DNA from: Methanoculleus sediminis
GTDB lineage: Archaea; Halobacteriota; Methanomicrobia; Methanomicrobiales; Methanoculleaceae
Reading direction: 5' to 3'
Length of the DNA stretch: 64,000 bases
Assembly: GCF_001017125.1 (NCBI RefSeq)
Contig: NZ_JXOJ01000003.1
Coordinates: 1-64,000, forward strand
Below the pieces are notes generated by a model. The model worked only from the letters and a program-made list of their open reading frames with translations. It made no database searches and had not been told where the DNA came from. A program made the position numbers and the translations under genes. Every line of letters starts with the position of its first letter. Positions within the stretch are counted from its first letter, which is position 1. Of the stretch, positions 25,464 through 33,283 are shown piece by piece.

Positions 25464-26962
25464 GGCGTATCCCTTCCGGCAAGCAGGGCACGGCCCCTCT
25501 CAGTGATCCGGTACTTCTGGTTGCTGCTCCGGGGCCTGTCGGGGATGGTCATCTCGATCAACCCCGCCTGCATCAGTGGCTTCAGTACGGAGTTTCTGAA
25601 CTTGGTGCGGTTCGTCCTTCCTGCAACGTCCATAAGTTCGGAAATGGACATCTCCGCCACGCAGGTGCGCAGCACTTCGACTTGGTCCCCACTTAGTCCC
25701 AACTTGGTCCCCACCAGGTCCCCTGTTTGAGCACCTATCACCAGGTCTCGTCCCGGGCGCCATAGAACCTGGATGAATTGCCCGCCGTTCTGCCGGAATT
25801 CCGGGGGCGGCAGGCCGGCCCTGGCACACTGCTCGATCATATCGAGGGTTCCGGTGCCGGCTTTCTCGATATAGCGGGTCAGGAAGAGCGGCTCTGCGAT
25901 GAGAGGGTTGCGCGGGATAGAGGGGTGCGGGACACGGAGTGCCTCGGGCGAAAGGGACGGCGGCAGCTGACCGGGATTCCACACCTCCAGCCGGTCGGCA
26001 AAGAGCATGACCTGAACCGAGGCGTTCGAAGCATAGTCGCGGTGCGCAATGGCGTTGATGATGGCCTCGCCCACAGCCTCCGGGGGGACCTCGTACGTCG
26101 CCGGTGCCGTTGGCCCCCCGACCCGGGTGCCGATAGAACGGGCAATCTTGGAGAGTACGAAGTCAAGCGATTGATCGACCAGCTCAAAGACGGTGCCCTT
26201 GTAAATCTGGTAGGAAGGAATGGGTTTACTCACCTCAGTGCCGTGGAAATGAAGGCACTTGACCTCGGAACTGGCGAGAAAACGCTGAGGCTGTTTCCCG
26301 AAGAGGAGCACGGCCGCGTTGTTGGGGAGACCCCCGTCAAGCAGGTTCAGGTGCGCAAGCGCTTTGGGCACCGGGGTATCGGGGCTGAGGGCATACCCTC
26401 GACTCTGCTGAGCCCGGGAAAGAAACTCCACGATCTTCTCCTGCGAGATATCGTCGAGCGTAGCATCAAGACATGCGGAGGCATCAAACGGGCGGGTTCG
26501 CAGTGTGCCGGTGCGGTCCAGGTGTTCGATAAGGCTGGCATAAACCTCCGCGGTCAACTCCGGCACACTGTTGAAACGGCGACGGATGAGCTGGCCGTCA
26601 ACCTTGCGGAGAAGAGCCAGCACCTTCGGGTCGCGCACTGAGTCGTCACTGCCTTTGACGAAGACCAGGCGTTCCTTACCCCCGGCAGTGGCACGATCGA
26701 ACTCGCGTTCGGTGGGCGAGCGACTGTCAGTATCCGCACGGCCGTACTCGTTGCCGAGCAGGCAGAGGTAGATGCCGCAGCGGTCCACCTCTGCCAGGTA
26801 GGTCTCGTCCGGCCGGCGCCCGGAAGCCGGCAGGTCTTCGAAGAGGAATACTTCGTAAAAACGACGCAGCAGGGGATCCTTCCTTATGTAATCGAATAGC
26901 GCCCGCCGCTCGTCGGCGAACTCCTTCTGCACACTGCTGATGAAGATGCGGACGGGGTTCAT
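25460..26962 (-). CDS. DUF4062 domain - RecG-C-like ATPase domain - HTH protein
   Basis: The 500-residue protein starts with a DUF4062 module (residues 1-130: RIFISSVQKEFADERRALF, YLCLLGNEYGR, ERLVFVKG), a TIR-like fold found in signalling and anti-phage proteins. The middle (about 175-400) is the divergent GHKL-type ATP-binding domain of the RecG-C/AlbA-linked family, with NNAAVLLFGKQPQRF, GEAIINAIAHRDY and EKAGTGTLDMIEQC. The C-terminal 90 residues form a winged helix (LGLSGDQVEVLRTCVAEMSI). This plan occurs in predicted regulators and defence proteins of archaea and bacteria. No operon partner is intact. The ligand and target are unknown. Confidence 0.8.
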   Translation of the reverse strand: MNPVRIFISSVQKEFADERRALFDYIRKDPLLRRFYEVFLFEDLPASGRRPDETYLAEVDRCGIYLCLLGNEYGRADTDSRSPTEREFDRATAGGKERLVFVKGSDDSVRDPKVLALLRKVDGQLIRRRFNSVPELTAEVYASLIEHLDRTGTLRTRPFDASACLDATLDDISQEKIVEFLSRAQQSRGYALSPDTPVPKALAHLNLLDGGLPNNAAVLLFGKQPQRFLASSEVKCLHFHGTEVSKPIPSYQIYKGTVFELVDQSLDFVLSKIARSIGTRVGGPTAPATYEVPPEAVGEAIINAIAHRDYASNASVQVMLFADRLEVWNPGQLPPSLSPEALRVPHPSIPRNPLIAEPLFLTRYIEKAGTGTLDMIEQCARAGLPPPEFRQNGGQFIQVLWRPGRDLVIGAQTGDLVGTKLGLSGDQVEVLRTCVAEMSISELMDVAGRTNRTKFRNSVLKPLMQAGLIEMTIPDRPRSSNQKYRITERGRALLAGRDTP

Positions 26963-27143
26963 GCCACAGCTCTTATAGATGCTCCCAAATGAGTCCGAGC
27001 GCCGATCTTTTCGACTGCCATGTCTCCCCTCTATATGCCTCTGATTTCTTTCTGAGTAATCTCTCGGGAGTGAAGAAGAATCTAATGCCGGTCGATCACG
27101 GCATCCTCTCGCGAGAGGGGTATCGTTGCGCTACCATATCACA

Positions 27144-27518
27144 TCATGTATCCGCCGCCGGCGAGGACCTCGATCGGCCGGTGAACTTCACCGCGCATTG
27201 GACAGCCCCGCACGAGGGGGAGAGCGGGGCAGAGACAGCCTCCCCGCACGCCACCCGCCGAAAGGAAACAAGCGGGACGATCCAGGCCCCCGCCCGGACC
27301 CGGATCACCACCGCTCTCCCGGCGGGGTTCACCGCCGCATACCCCTCGATCGTCAATCCGGTCCCACCTTCATGCCGCTCCCGCACCACCTGAGCCGGCC
27401 GGCCGGAAAAGATCAAACTTTTTACATCCCCGGCCTCGATCCGGTAGCGCTCCCCCTCCACGTCGACGACGAGCCCGCCCGCGGCGGTACAGGCGAGCGT
27501 GCCTGCCTCCGAAATCAC
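27144..27518 (-). CDS. hypothetical protein, second of a coupled pair
   Basis: The 124-residue ORF begins at ATG 27518, overlapping the stop of the upstream small ORF (ATGA). The first 85 residues have convincing protein character and a beta-rich pattern (GGLVVDVEGERYRIEAGDVK, RAVVIRVRAGAWIVPLVSF). The last 35 are of low quality, so the true end may be disrupted. The family is not recognised. Confidence 0.45.
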   Translation of the reverse strand: MISEAGTLACTAAGGLVVDVEGERYRIEAGDVKSLIFSGRPAQVVRERHEGGTGLTIEGYAAVNPAGRAVVIRVRAGAWIVPLVSFRRVACGEAVSAPLSPSCGAVQCAVKFTGRSRSSPAADT

Positions 27519-27811
27519 GGCCGCCCCCGCTCGACGCTGACGATGTACTGGTGGTTCCGCGTCCGGCGGACGTTGATCTCCCGGACGGCCCGGCCGTGCC
27601 GCCGGATCTCGTCCGCGACCGCTCGCGGGACGAGGAAGAGCGGCACCGGGGAGACGTTTATCTCTTCCGGTGAGGATGTACCAGTGGCGGCCTGGCCGAC
27701 GGTGCGGTCACACTTCCGGTTCGGGCTGCCGCCGCTGGTTCTCGGTTCGGTTCTTCTGGTTTCGTGCTGCATGGTTCTGTACCTCGCGCACCGGGAAGGT
27801 TCCCGGCGCAT
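27515..27811 (-). CDS. hypothetical small protein, first of a coupled pair
   Basis: This ORF of up to 98 residues has a protein-like C-terminal half (VPLFLVPRAVADEIRRHGRA, INVRRTRNHQYIVSVERGRP). The N-terminal half is Arg-, Thr- and Ser-rich and may be untranslated, so the start is uncertain. The overlap with the following gene and an upstream TATA box support expression. No function is assigned. Confidence 0.4.
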   Translation of the reverse strand: MRREPSRCARYRTMQHETRRTEPRTSGGSPNRKCDRTVGQAATGTSSPEEINVSPVPLFLVPRAVADEIRRHGRAVREINVRRTRNHQYIVSVERGRP

Positions 27812-27875
27812 GCATCATCCTCGGGAACCGGGGGTTAAAAGGGTGAGCCGATGGCCCCGGATTAGACAACGGGAA

Positions 27876-27884
27876 TTATATAAA
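27876..27884 (-). promoter_or_regulatory. TATA box for the small-ORF pair
   Basis: The minus strand reads TTTATATAA preceded by a purine/C stretch, about 65-70 bp before the ATG at 27811, in an otherwise GC-rich region. The remaining roughly 230 bp up to the hepT end contains no gene I can support. Confidence 0.45.
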
Positions 27885-28114
27885 CGTTACTTTGCCGGAA
27901 ACCACGATCCTGGAGGTACGGGCCGGGATCACGGATTCCGGGCAGGATCCGGTTGACGATCGATCCGGGTTTTTCCGGTGAGACGTCACCCGGTCCGGCA
28001 CTCACTTTGGAGAACCGGATCTCCTATCCCGGGTTCTGCAAAAGATGTTGCCGGCCGTTGAGGATCCTGTCCTCCCGGCGGAGCGTACCCGGCGTGACCT
28101 GCATCTTCGCGATG

Positions 28115-28477
28115 CTACCCGGTGGAACGGATGCGGTCGATCTCATCGAGGATAGACCGGATCTCCCGCTTGAGCACCGGGAGATCATCCTGTATGGTCA
28201 GGAATACCGCTTCGTAGTCCACACCGAAGTAGTGATGGATGATTTTATCCCGCATCCCCGCGGCCTCTCTTCAGGGAGCCTCCGGATAACTCTCGCGCAA
28301 CTCCGGGGAGATCTTCTTTGCCGCCTCGCCGATAATGGTCAGCATGCGCTCGATCCCGGCGCGTTCCAGCCGGCGGTTCCGGAGGTCCTGCGCCGACGAA
28401 ATTCCTTTGGAGAACTCCTCGATGCTTATGATGGCATCAAGGATGTGGCGGAGATATGCGGGGTCCTCCGGCGTCAT
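28115..28477 (-). pseudogene. hepT: HepT-like toxin (DUF86) with in-frame TGA
   Basis: One frame of 121 codons encodes a full HepT protein: YLRHILDAIISIEEFSKGI, AGIERMLTIIGEAAKKIS, then ELRESYPEAP, a TGA at 28273-28271, and REAAGMRDKIIHHYFGVD to the TAG at 28115. The family usually has Trp at the stop position (PWRE), so TGG to TGA explains it. The RX4HXY ribonuclease motif, RDKIIHHY, lies entirely after the stop, so the truncated 68-residue product lacks the catalytic site. The gene overlaps mntA by 41 bp, the standard antitoxin-toxin order. Confidence 0.85.
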
Positions 28478-28766
28478 AGATCACCACGGCATCACGGTAT
28501 ATTGCATCGGCAAGGTAAGGGCTCACGGCGTTCTCGGTGACAAGATCCACGTCTCTCCCGAGAGCACGCCGGAGTTCGTCCTCGATTCGAACAAGCTGGA
28601 AGAGACTTTTTTTGCGGGCGAACCTGACCAGGATGTCGATGTCACTTGCTGCGCCGGCATCTCCCCGGGCATAGGAGCCGAAGACTGCAATCCAGTCGGC
28701 ACCGTTCCGGGTGAGTATACGAACGATTGCCTCACGGGACTTCTCCGTTAACCTGCGTTCAGCCAT
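28437..28766 (-). CDS. mntA: MntA-like minimal nucleotidyltransferase antitoxin
   Basis: This 109-residue protein has the nucleotidyltransferase signature VFGSYARGDAGAASDIDILV (GSX10DXD, about residues 28-48) followed by the third acidic site in GRDVDLVTE. MntA enzymes neutralise HepT by adding AMP to its active-site Tyr. The start is set at ATG 28766 because GGGGTGAG lies just upstream and conserved sequence begins there; the longer frame adds unlikely residues. Its partner HepT overlaps the 3' end and carries a premature stop, which would leave this antitoxin without a working toxin. Confidence 0.85.
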   Translation of the reverse strand: MAERRLTEKSREAIVRILTRNGADWIAVFGSYARGDAGAASDIDILVRFARKKSLFQLVRIEDELRRALGRDVDLVTENAVSPYLADAIYRDAVVIYDAGGPRISPPHP

Positions 28767-28883
28767 TCGCTCACCCCTCATCCTTATGCTACTGTCAGTA
28801 TTACCGCGCTCCGTCATCAGTCTTTTGAAAGGTGAAGCGAGTCCGGCCTGGTACAAACGCACCGGGCAAAACTCCGGTAACGA

Positions 28884-30053
28884 TTAACGGTCAAAATTAC
28901 GGGCCGCGGGCAGGATCCGGAGGTCTTCCTGGCCTGCACAGGCCGCGGCCACCTCGGCGGGATCGTAGCGGAGCCGGATCTCCCGCCCCCGCCCACGGCC
29001 GGTCCCGGGCACCAGGTCGACGATCCCGGCCTCTGCGAGCCTTTTCAGGTGCTCATGGTAGGCCGTTCGCCCGACCGGGAGGTAGTCCTTCACCTCCTCA
29101 AAGACCGCTCCCCCCGTCATATCGGAACCCGCAAGCGACTGCTCCGCGATCCGCGAGAGCAGCGCCCGCTCGCTCTCCGAGAGCCCCGCGGCCCTGGCCC
29201 GGAGCACCGGGGCCACCACTGCCCGGGCGGCGGCCGTCACGTCGGCCGCGGTGACCTGCCGGCGCCCGTCCCCCTCCGCCCGGAGGACCGCCAGCCGGAC
29301 GAGGTCGATCCCGACCCGGACGTCCTGTTCGCCGGCGGCGATTCCCGCGATGCGGTCGAGCAGGGACTTCGGGACCACTCCCGGGTAGAGCCCCTGCCGG
29401 ACGCGGTCGGCGAGGATCCCCCGGACCTCGGCCTTCCCGTAGGGCGGGAAGAAGACCTCCGTCGGGTGGAAGACCGATCGCACCCGCTCGTCGGCCTCCG
29501 CGTAGAGGTTCAGGGAGAGATCGCTCGCGACCGCAACGACCCCGGGCTTTCTGACGTCCCACTTCTCGTAGAGCCGGAGGATCTGGTAGAGGAGGGTGTT
29601 GTAGGTTCCTGCCGGGATGAGGTAGTTCGCGTCGTCGAGGCAGACGACGAGACGTGCGTCCTCGTCCCGGAGCCGGGCGGCGATCGCCTGTTTGATCCCG
29701 TCGAGATGCCGTGACGGTGGGGCGTAGCCGAAGATCTGCTCGAAGATGCATCGAAAGACCGCAAGCGCCGTGCGGTCATGCTGGCAGTTGACCCGGATCG
29801 GGACGACCCGGTGGGTAACCTCGGCGACCTCGGCGAAGATCCGGCGGACGGTGGTGGTCTTCCCGGTCCCCGGCGGGCCGCGGAGGACGGCATTTTCCGC
29901 GCTCCCGCCCCGGAGAGCCGGCCGGAGAAGGGAGGCGAGTTCCCTGACCTGCGCGTCGCGGTAGTGAACCTGCTCCGGAACGAACGTGAACTCAAAGACC
30001 TCGGGGTCGCGGAAGAGGGTCTCGTCGTGGCGGAGAAGCGCCGAGTGCGTCAT
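28884..30053 (-). CDS. cdc6: ORC1-type DNA replication protein (Cdc6/Orc1)
   Basis: The 389-residue initiator binds origin recognition boxes and loads the MCM helicase. Its AAA+ domain has Walker A RGPPGTGKTTT (residues 58-68), Walker B LVVCLDDANYL (about 137-147) and sensor 1 VVAVASDLSLN. The C-terminal winged helix spans about 300-389 (SERALLSRIAEQSLAGSD to GRGREIRLRY). Length and architecture are standard. The Walker B reads DDAN rather than the usual DE, a variation seen in divergent paralogues. Methanomicrobiales often have more than one copy. Its place in an accessory zone may mean a secondary initiator. An origin would be expected just upstream. Confidence 0.9.
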   Translation of the reverse strand: MTHSALLRHDETLFRDPEVFEFTFVPEQVHYRDAQVRELASLLRPALRGGSAENAVLRGPPGTGKTTTVRRIFAEVAEVTHRVVPIRVNCQHDRTALAVFRCIFEQIFGYAPPSRHLDGIKQAIAARLRDEDARLVVCLDDANYLIPAGTYNTLLYQILRLYEKWDVRKPGVVAVASDLSLNLYAEADERVRSVFHPTEVFFPPYGKAEVRGILADRVRQGLYPGVVPKSLLDRIAGIAAGEQDVRVGIDLVRLAVLRAEGDGRRQVTAADVTAAARAVVAPVLRARAAGLSESERALLSRIAEQSLAGSDMTGGAVFEEVKDYLPVGRTAYHEHLKRLAEAGIVDLVPGTGRGRGREIRLRYDPAEVAAACAGQEDLRILPAARNFDR

Positions 30054-30058
30054 ACGTC

Positions 30059-30078
30059 ACTCTGGAGAAGAGGGGGTA
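30059..30078 (+). other. weak origin-recognition-box-like G-rich motif
   Basis: ACTCTGGAGAAGAGGGGGTA, just upstream of cdc6, shares the TGGA core and GGGGG-T tail of archaeal ORB elements. A second G-run follows at 30085. Only one imperfect copy is seen, so an origin is not established. Confidence 0.25.
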
Positions 30079-30123
30079 GTTAAAGGGGAGCCACGTGTGG
30101 GATGAAAGTGAAGGGGAGAATGA

Positions 30124-30142
30124 GCAGGGGGGTAGTCCCTGC
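30124..30142 (-). terminator. hairpin directly after the 168-aa gene
   Basis: GCAGGG and CCCTGC arms with a short loop start 2 bp after the stop codon of the neighbouring minus-strand gene. No strong T-run follows, so termination or mRNA end protection are both possible. Confidence 0.4.
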
Positions 30143-30143
30143 T

Positions 30144-30650
30144 TCAGTCCAGCGTGCCGACGTTGTCGGCCCACGCCTCGACCGCAGTACGGATGGCGTC
30201 GTCCTGGTAGGACGAGATCCGGACGGTCTTCCGGGTGAAGGTGACGTAGTAGTCGTCACCCGAGGGGTCGTGGCACCGGAGCTGACAGTAGTAGGTCTCG
30301 CCGGGGCCGTTCCGGACGGCCTCGCCGCCCATCGCGGCCGCGATGGTTGCGTCCTCCATCACCGCGGCGGCGTTCGCCTCGAAGGCGGCGATCGTCGGGG
30401 ACTGGAGCGAGACGGTCCCGACCCTCTTGCCCTCGCCGTCGAGGAAGTTCACCTTCGCGGTGTAGTGCTCGCGGTTGCGGACGACCGGAGCAACGGCCTC
30501 GCCGTCGGCACCCGTATACCCGACGCACCCGAAGGGGTTGTCGTCGATGACGGTCTCGACGAGGTTGTTAAACGACGTTACGTCGGCGATCGGGACGGCG
30601 AGGTCCCGGACCGCCGTTTTGTTCACGGTTGTCTGAACGAAGTCTGCCAT
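30144..30650 (-). CDS. conserved-looking hypothetical protein (168 aa)
   Basis: This soluble protein without signal peptide or membrane helix looks compact and well conserved in character (TTVNKTAVRDLAVPIADVTS, then EHYTAKVNFLDGEGKRVGTV, GETYYCQLRCHDPSGDDYYV, and an Ala-rich helix AVEAWADNVGTLD). The strict, low-Lys composition and the GGAGTGAAAAACC leader suggest good expression. I do not recognise the family; two Cys in CQLRCH might bind metal. Its 5' region holds three copies of a 55-bp hairpin repeat, an unusual setting for a cytoplasmic gene. Confidence 0.7.
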   Translation of the reverse strand: MADFVQTTVNKTAVRDLAVPIADVTSFNNLVETVIDDNPFGCVGYTGADGEAVAPVVRNREHYTAKVNFLDGEGKRVGTVSLQSPTIAAFEANAAAVMEDATIAAAMGGEAVRNGPGETYYCQLRCHDPSGDDYYVTFTRKTVRISSYQDDAIRTAVEAWADNVGTLD

Positions 30651-30664
30651 GGTTTTTCACTCCT

Positions 30665-30829
30665 CACGGCACAACCCTCTGGGTCGTGCCTGACAGGAAG
30701 ACGCGAAGCATCTTCCGTGGCACGGCTCAACCATCTGGTTGTGCCTGTTAGGAAGACGCGAAGCATCTTCCGTGGCACGGCTCAACCATCTGGTTGTGCC
30801 TGTTAGGAAGACGCGAAGCGTCTTCCGTG
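30665..30829. repeat. three tandem 55-56 bp repeats with two hairpins each
   Basis: Copies run 30665-30720, 30721-30775 and 30776-30829. Each contains an ACAACC/GGTTGT-type stem (copy 1 has changed bases) and a GGAAGACGCGAAGCATCTTCC stem given here by its ends, GGAAGA and TCTTCC. Copies 2 and 3 are nearly identical and copy 1 has diverged. They sit immediately upstream of the 168-aa gene. Confidence 0.9.
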
Positions 30830-31114
30830 CCTGCATGTTCCCGGGAATATGACAGACAACTATAGGGTAGACCCGGAAGGGCATCAGCCTGACTTTATCG
30901 GGGAGCGCGGATCGGGCTCCGATTATGGAATATAACCGTTACGGTCAGCCTTTTTGTCTCCGGCTCCCTATAGCCCCCCGGGAGGGTAACCAGGATGACC
31001 GAAGAAAAAACCACCCGGGAGCCCGGTCTTACGAGACGAACCGCGATGTGAAGTGGAGGCGCCGGGCGTTGTAGCGGATGGAGGAGTGGGACGCGACCGG
31101 CCGAAGGGTGCGAT

Positions 31115-31372
31115 GTTCCGTAGGAACGGAGCAGGAGCACCGAAGGTGCGGGGCGGGAGCGTGAGAAGACCGAAGGTCTTCGAACGAGGATTTCGAGGCC
31201 CGGCTCCGGGTGCTGGAGGGATGGCGGGCGGAGAAGGCCGGAGAAGAACGACTGGCCGAAGGTGCGACGTTCCTCCGGAACGGAGCTTGAGCGCCGGTAG
31301 GAACGACATTCCATGGGAACGGAGTTCGAGCACTGGGGGTGCGAGGGCAGGAGTTCGAGCACCGTAAGGTGC
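31115..31372. repeat. field of short perfect palindromes (hairpin array)
   Basis: At least six small hairpins lie within 260 bp: GTTCCgtaGGAAC (31115-31127), GCACCgaaGGTGC (31137-31149), GAAGACCgaaGGTCTTC (31165-31181), GTTCCtccGGAAC (31269-31281), GCACtggggGTGC (31330-31342) and GCACCgtaaGGTGC (31359-31372). Between them recur GGAGTTCGAGCAC-like words 29 bp apart (31321, 31350) and relatives at 31128 and 31283. The surrounding 30.9-31.49 kb has no credible gene; long frames through it are arginine/proline-rich noise. Confidence 0.8.
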
Positions 31373-31492
31373 GAGAGAAGAGGATCTCGACGATCAGCGC
31401 CGGGCCGGCGGGGTCGTGGCGGTGCTGGTGAAGGTGCTCGGCGGGGGGTGAGCCTCCTGAATTTCAAGAAGCTTCTCCCCGCGGCACCATCT

Positions 31493-31660
31493 TCACACCG
31501 GAGGAGTATCGCCTTCCTCCCCACATTCCAGGATGAACGCTCCCTGATACCCGCACTGCTTGCAGTGATACAGCGTCGCATACAGGCCGCGGGCGTCCCA
31601 GTAGATATCGGTGCTCCGGCATACCGGGCAGCGGAGAACGTTCCTGGCCATCTCACTCAT
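31493..31660 (-). CDS. 55-residue zinc-ribbon protein
   Basis: This short gene encodes a single zinc ribbon: CPVC at residues 11-14 and CKQCGY at 33-38, with aromatic residues between (DIYWDARGLYATLYH), a spacing like transcription-factor-type ribbons. A further Cys in LECGEEG follows. AGGAGCAGAGAG lies upstream of the ATG as a possible ribosome-binding site. It may bind nucleic acid or act as a transcription accessory factor; the family is not identified. Confidence 0.7.
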   Translation of the reverse strand: MSEMARNVLRCPVCRSTDIYWDARGLYATLYHCKQCGYQGAFILECGEEGDTPPV

Positions 31661-31756
31661 GCTATTCTCTCTGCTCCTCCAGGATTTGAGAGTATTGCAT
31701 CTCTCCCGCTCAACCCGAACAACAGGGCCACAACGTCCGGCAAAGAGCAGGGCGAG

Positions 31757-31860
31757 GAGTAGGGGAGGAAAAATGTCCCTATTCCGCCGTCGCGCCCTTC
31801 AGGTATCTACGTAGCGGCCGGTAGAGGATAACCGCTGCCGGTCGCCAGACCCCTCTTCTC
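31757..31860 (+). pseudogene. duplicated 3' end of a HicB-like gene
   Basis: About 100 bp resembles the end and downstream flank of the hicB gene at 24.8 kb: both read CCCTATTCCGCCGTC, then ATCTACGT and GGTAGAGGATAA, continuing into similar C/T-rich flank. The reading frame gives PIPPSRPSGIYVAAGRG then stop. No start or N-terminal domain exists. The remaining DNA up to 32041 shows no gene. Confidence 0.75.
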
Positions 31861-32041
31861 TGATTCACACGAACGAGGGCTTTTTCTGCTACATATTGGA
31901 GGTCTGATCACTCCCTGATTCAAAAAAGGTCAATACGGTTGAAGGCAGAAACGTTGACGCGAGCATCTCCATCGCCGGAACGGTTCGTTCCCCGGGGCAG
32001 CATGGCGATGTTCTCTCGATCCAGCAGGAACGGTGCGAGCC

Positions 32042-32692
32042 ATGGAGATGCATAAGGAGATTCTTGCCGCCTTCCCCGGTCTCTCGGTTGCAGAAGGTGA
32101 TGTCGGGCCGCTGTCGGTTCAGGAGGAGAGTCCGGCCCTGGAAGCCCTGAAAGACGGGATCGTCCGTCTGGCAAGAGAACAGTATACGCTGGAGAGGATC
32201 AAAGATGAACCCCTGTTCAGGGCGTACCGGGACTTCTTCTGGAGGGTGGGCGTCGATCCGACCAAGACGCGGCCCGCCTCGGAAGCGCTGGTGAGAAGGA
32301 TCCTGGGCGGGAAGATGCTCCCGGCGATCAACACCGCGGTGGACGCCTATAACCTGGCCTCGGTCCGGACAGGCATACCCATTGCCGCGTTCGATGCCGA
32401 CACCCTGGGCGGGGAGCTCGTTATGAGGTTTGCAGGAGAGGGCGAGGAGTTCCTCGGCATCGGGATGGCGGCACCCGTCGTGCTCCATACGAACCAGGTT
32501 ATCCTGACGGATGAAGACGCGATCGTCGCCGTCTACCCGTACCGCGACTCTGATGCAACAAAGATCACCCCCGCCACAACGACGGTTCACATCGTGGCAT
32601 GCGGCGTGCCGGGGGTTGAGCGGGAGAAGGTGTATTCGGCATACGAACTGGCTGCTGCATACCTGCGGGAATACGCTCCGGTCCGGGGATGA
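32042..32692 (+). CDS. stand-alone B3/B4 tRNA-binding domain protein (COG3382-like)
   Basis: The 216-residue protein consists of the B3/B4 domain otherwise found in the beta subunit of phenylalanyl-tRNA synthetase, where it forms the editing module. Family features include FRAYRDFFWRVGVDPTKTRP (about residues 58-77), the SEALVRRILGGKMLPAINTA stretch and NLASVRTGIPIAAFD. Free-standing copies are thought to deacylate mischarged tRNA or free aminoacyl derivatives, which has not been shown here. The start is ATG 32042, preceded by GGTGCGAG; ATG 32048 is also possible. Confidence 0.85.
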   Translation: MEMHKEILAAFPGLSVAEGDVGPLSVQEESPALEALKDGIVRLAREQYTLERIKDEPLFRAYRDFFWRVGVDPTKTRPASEALVRRILGGKMLPAINTAVDAYNLASVRTGIPIAAFDADTLGGELVMRFAGEGEEFLGIGMAAPVVLHTNQVILTDEDAIVAVYPYRDSDATKITPATTTVHIVACGVPGVEREKVYSAYELAAAYLREYAPVRG

Positions 32693-32746
32693 TTCGGACC
32701 AACCGGTTGCCGAAACCTACATATGGTCCTCCGAATATGGGCGACC

Positions 32747-33139
<393 letters not shown>

Positions 33140-33240
33140 ACTACTCTACTGGAGGCGGCCCGCTCCTGAACCGGTGGGACCTCTAATTTTTACCCGCACC
33201 ATGAGCCGCCCTCCCGGATCCCAGTAACATAACAAAATCG

Positions 33241-33260
33241 TTATATAACACATCTGTTAT
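33241..33260 (+). promoter_or_regulatory. TATA box overlapped by a palindromic operator
   Basis: TTATATAA at 33241-33248 is a strong TATA box about 40 bp before the ATPase start. It is overlapped by the inverted repeat ATAACA-CATC-TGTTAT (33245-33260), and a third ATAACA is at 33229-33234. A repressor bound here would block TBP. Confidence 0.6.
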
Positions 33261-33283
33261 ACGACACTCTCATTGGGTGCAGC

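Noticed and set aside
27953-28540. 195-codon plus-strand frame over hepT
   Set aside because: It is antisense to the HepT/MntA pair, which accounts for the conserved signal.
30665-30829. possible CRISPR array
   Set aside because: Units are contiguous 55-bp repeats without variable spacers and no cas genes are nearby.
30895-31656. 253-codon minus-strand frame over the hairpin array
   Set aside because: Composition is Arg/Pro/Ser noise produced by palindromes, and the real zinc-ribbon gene is in another frame.
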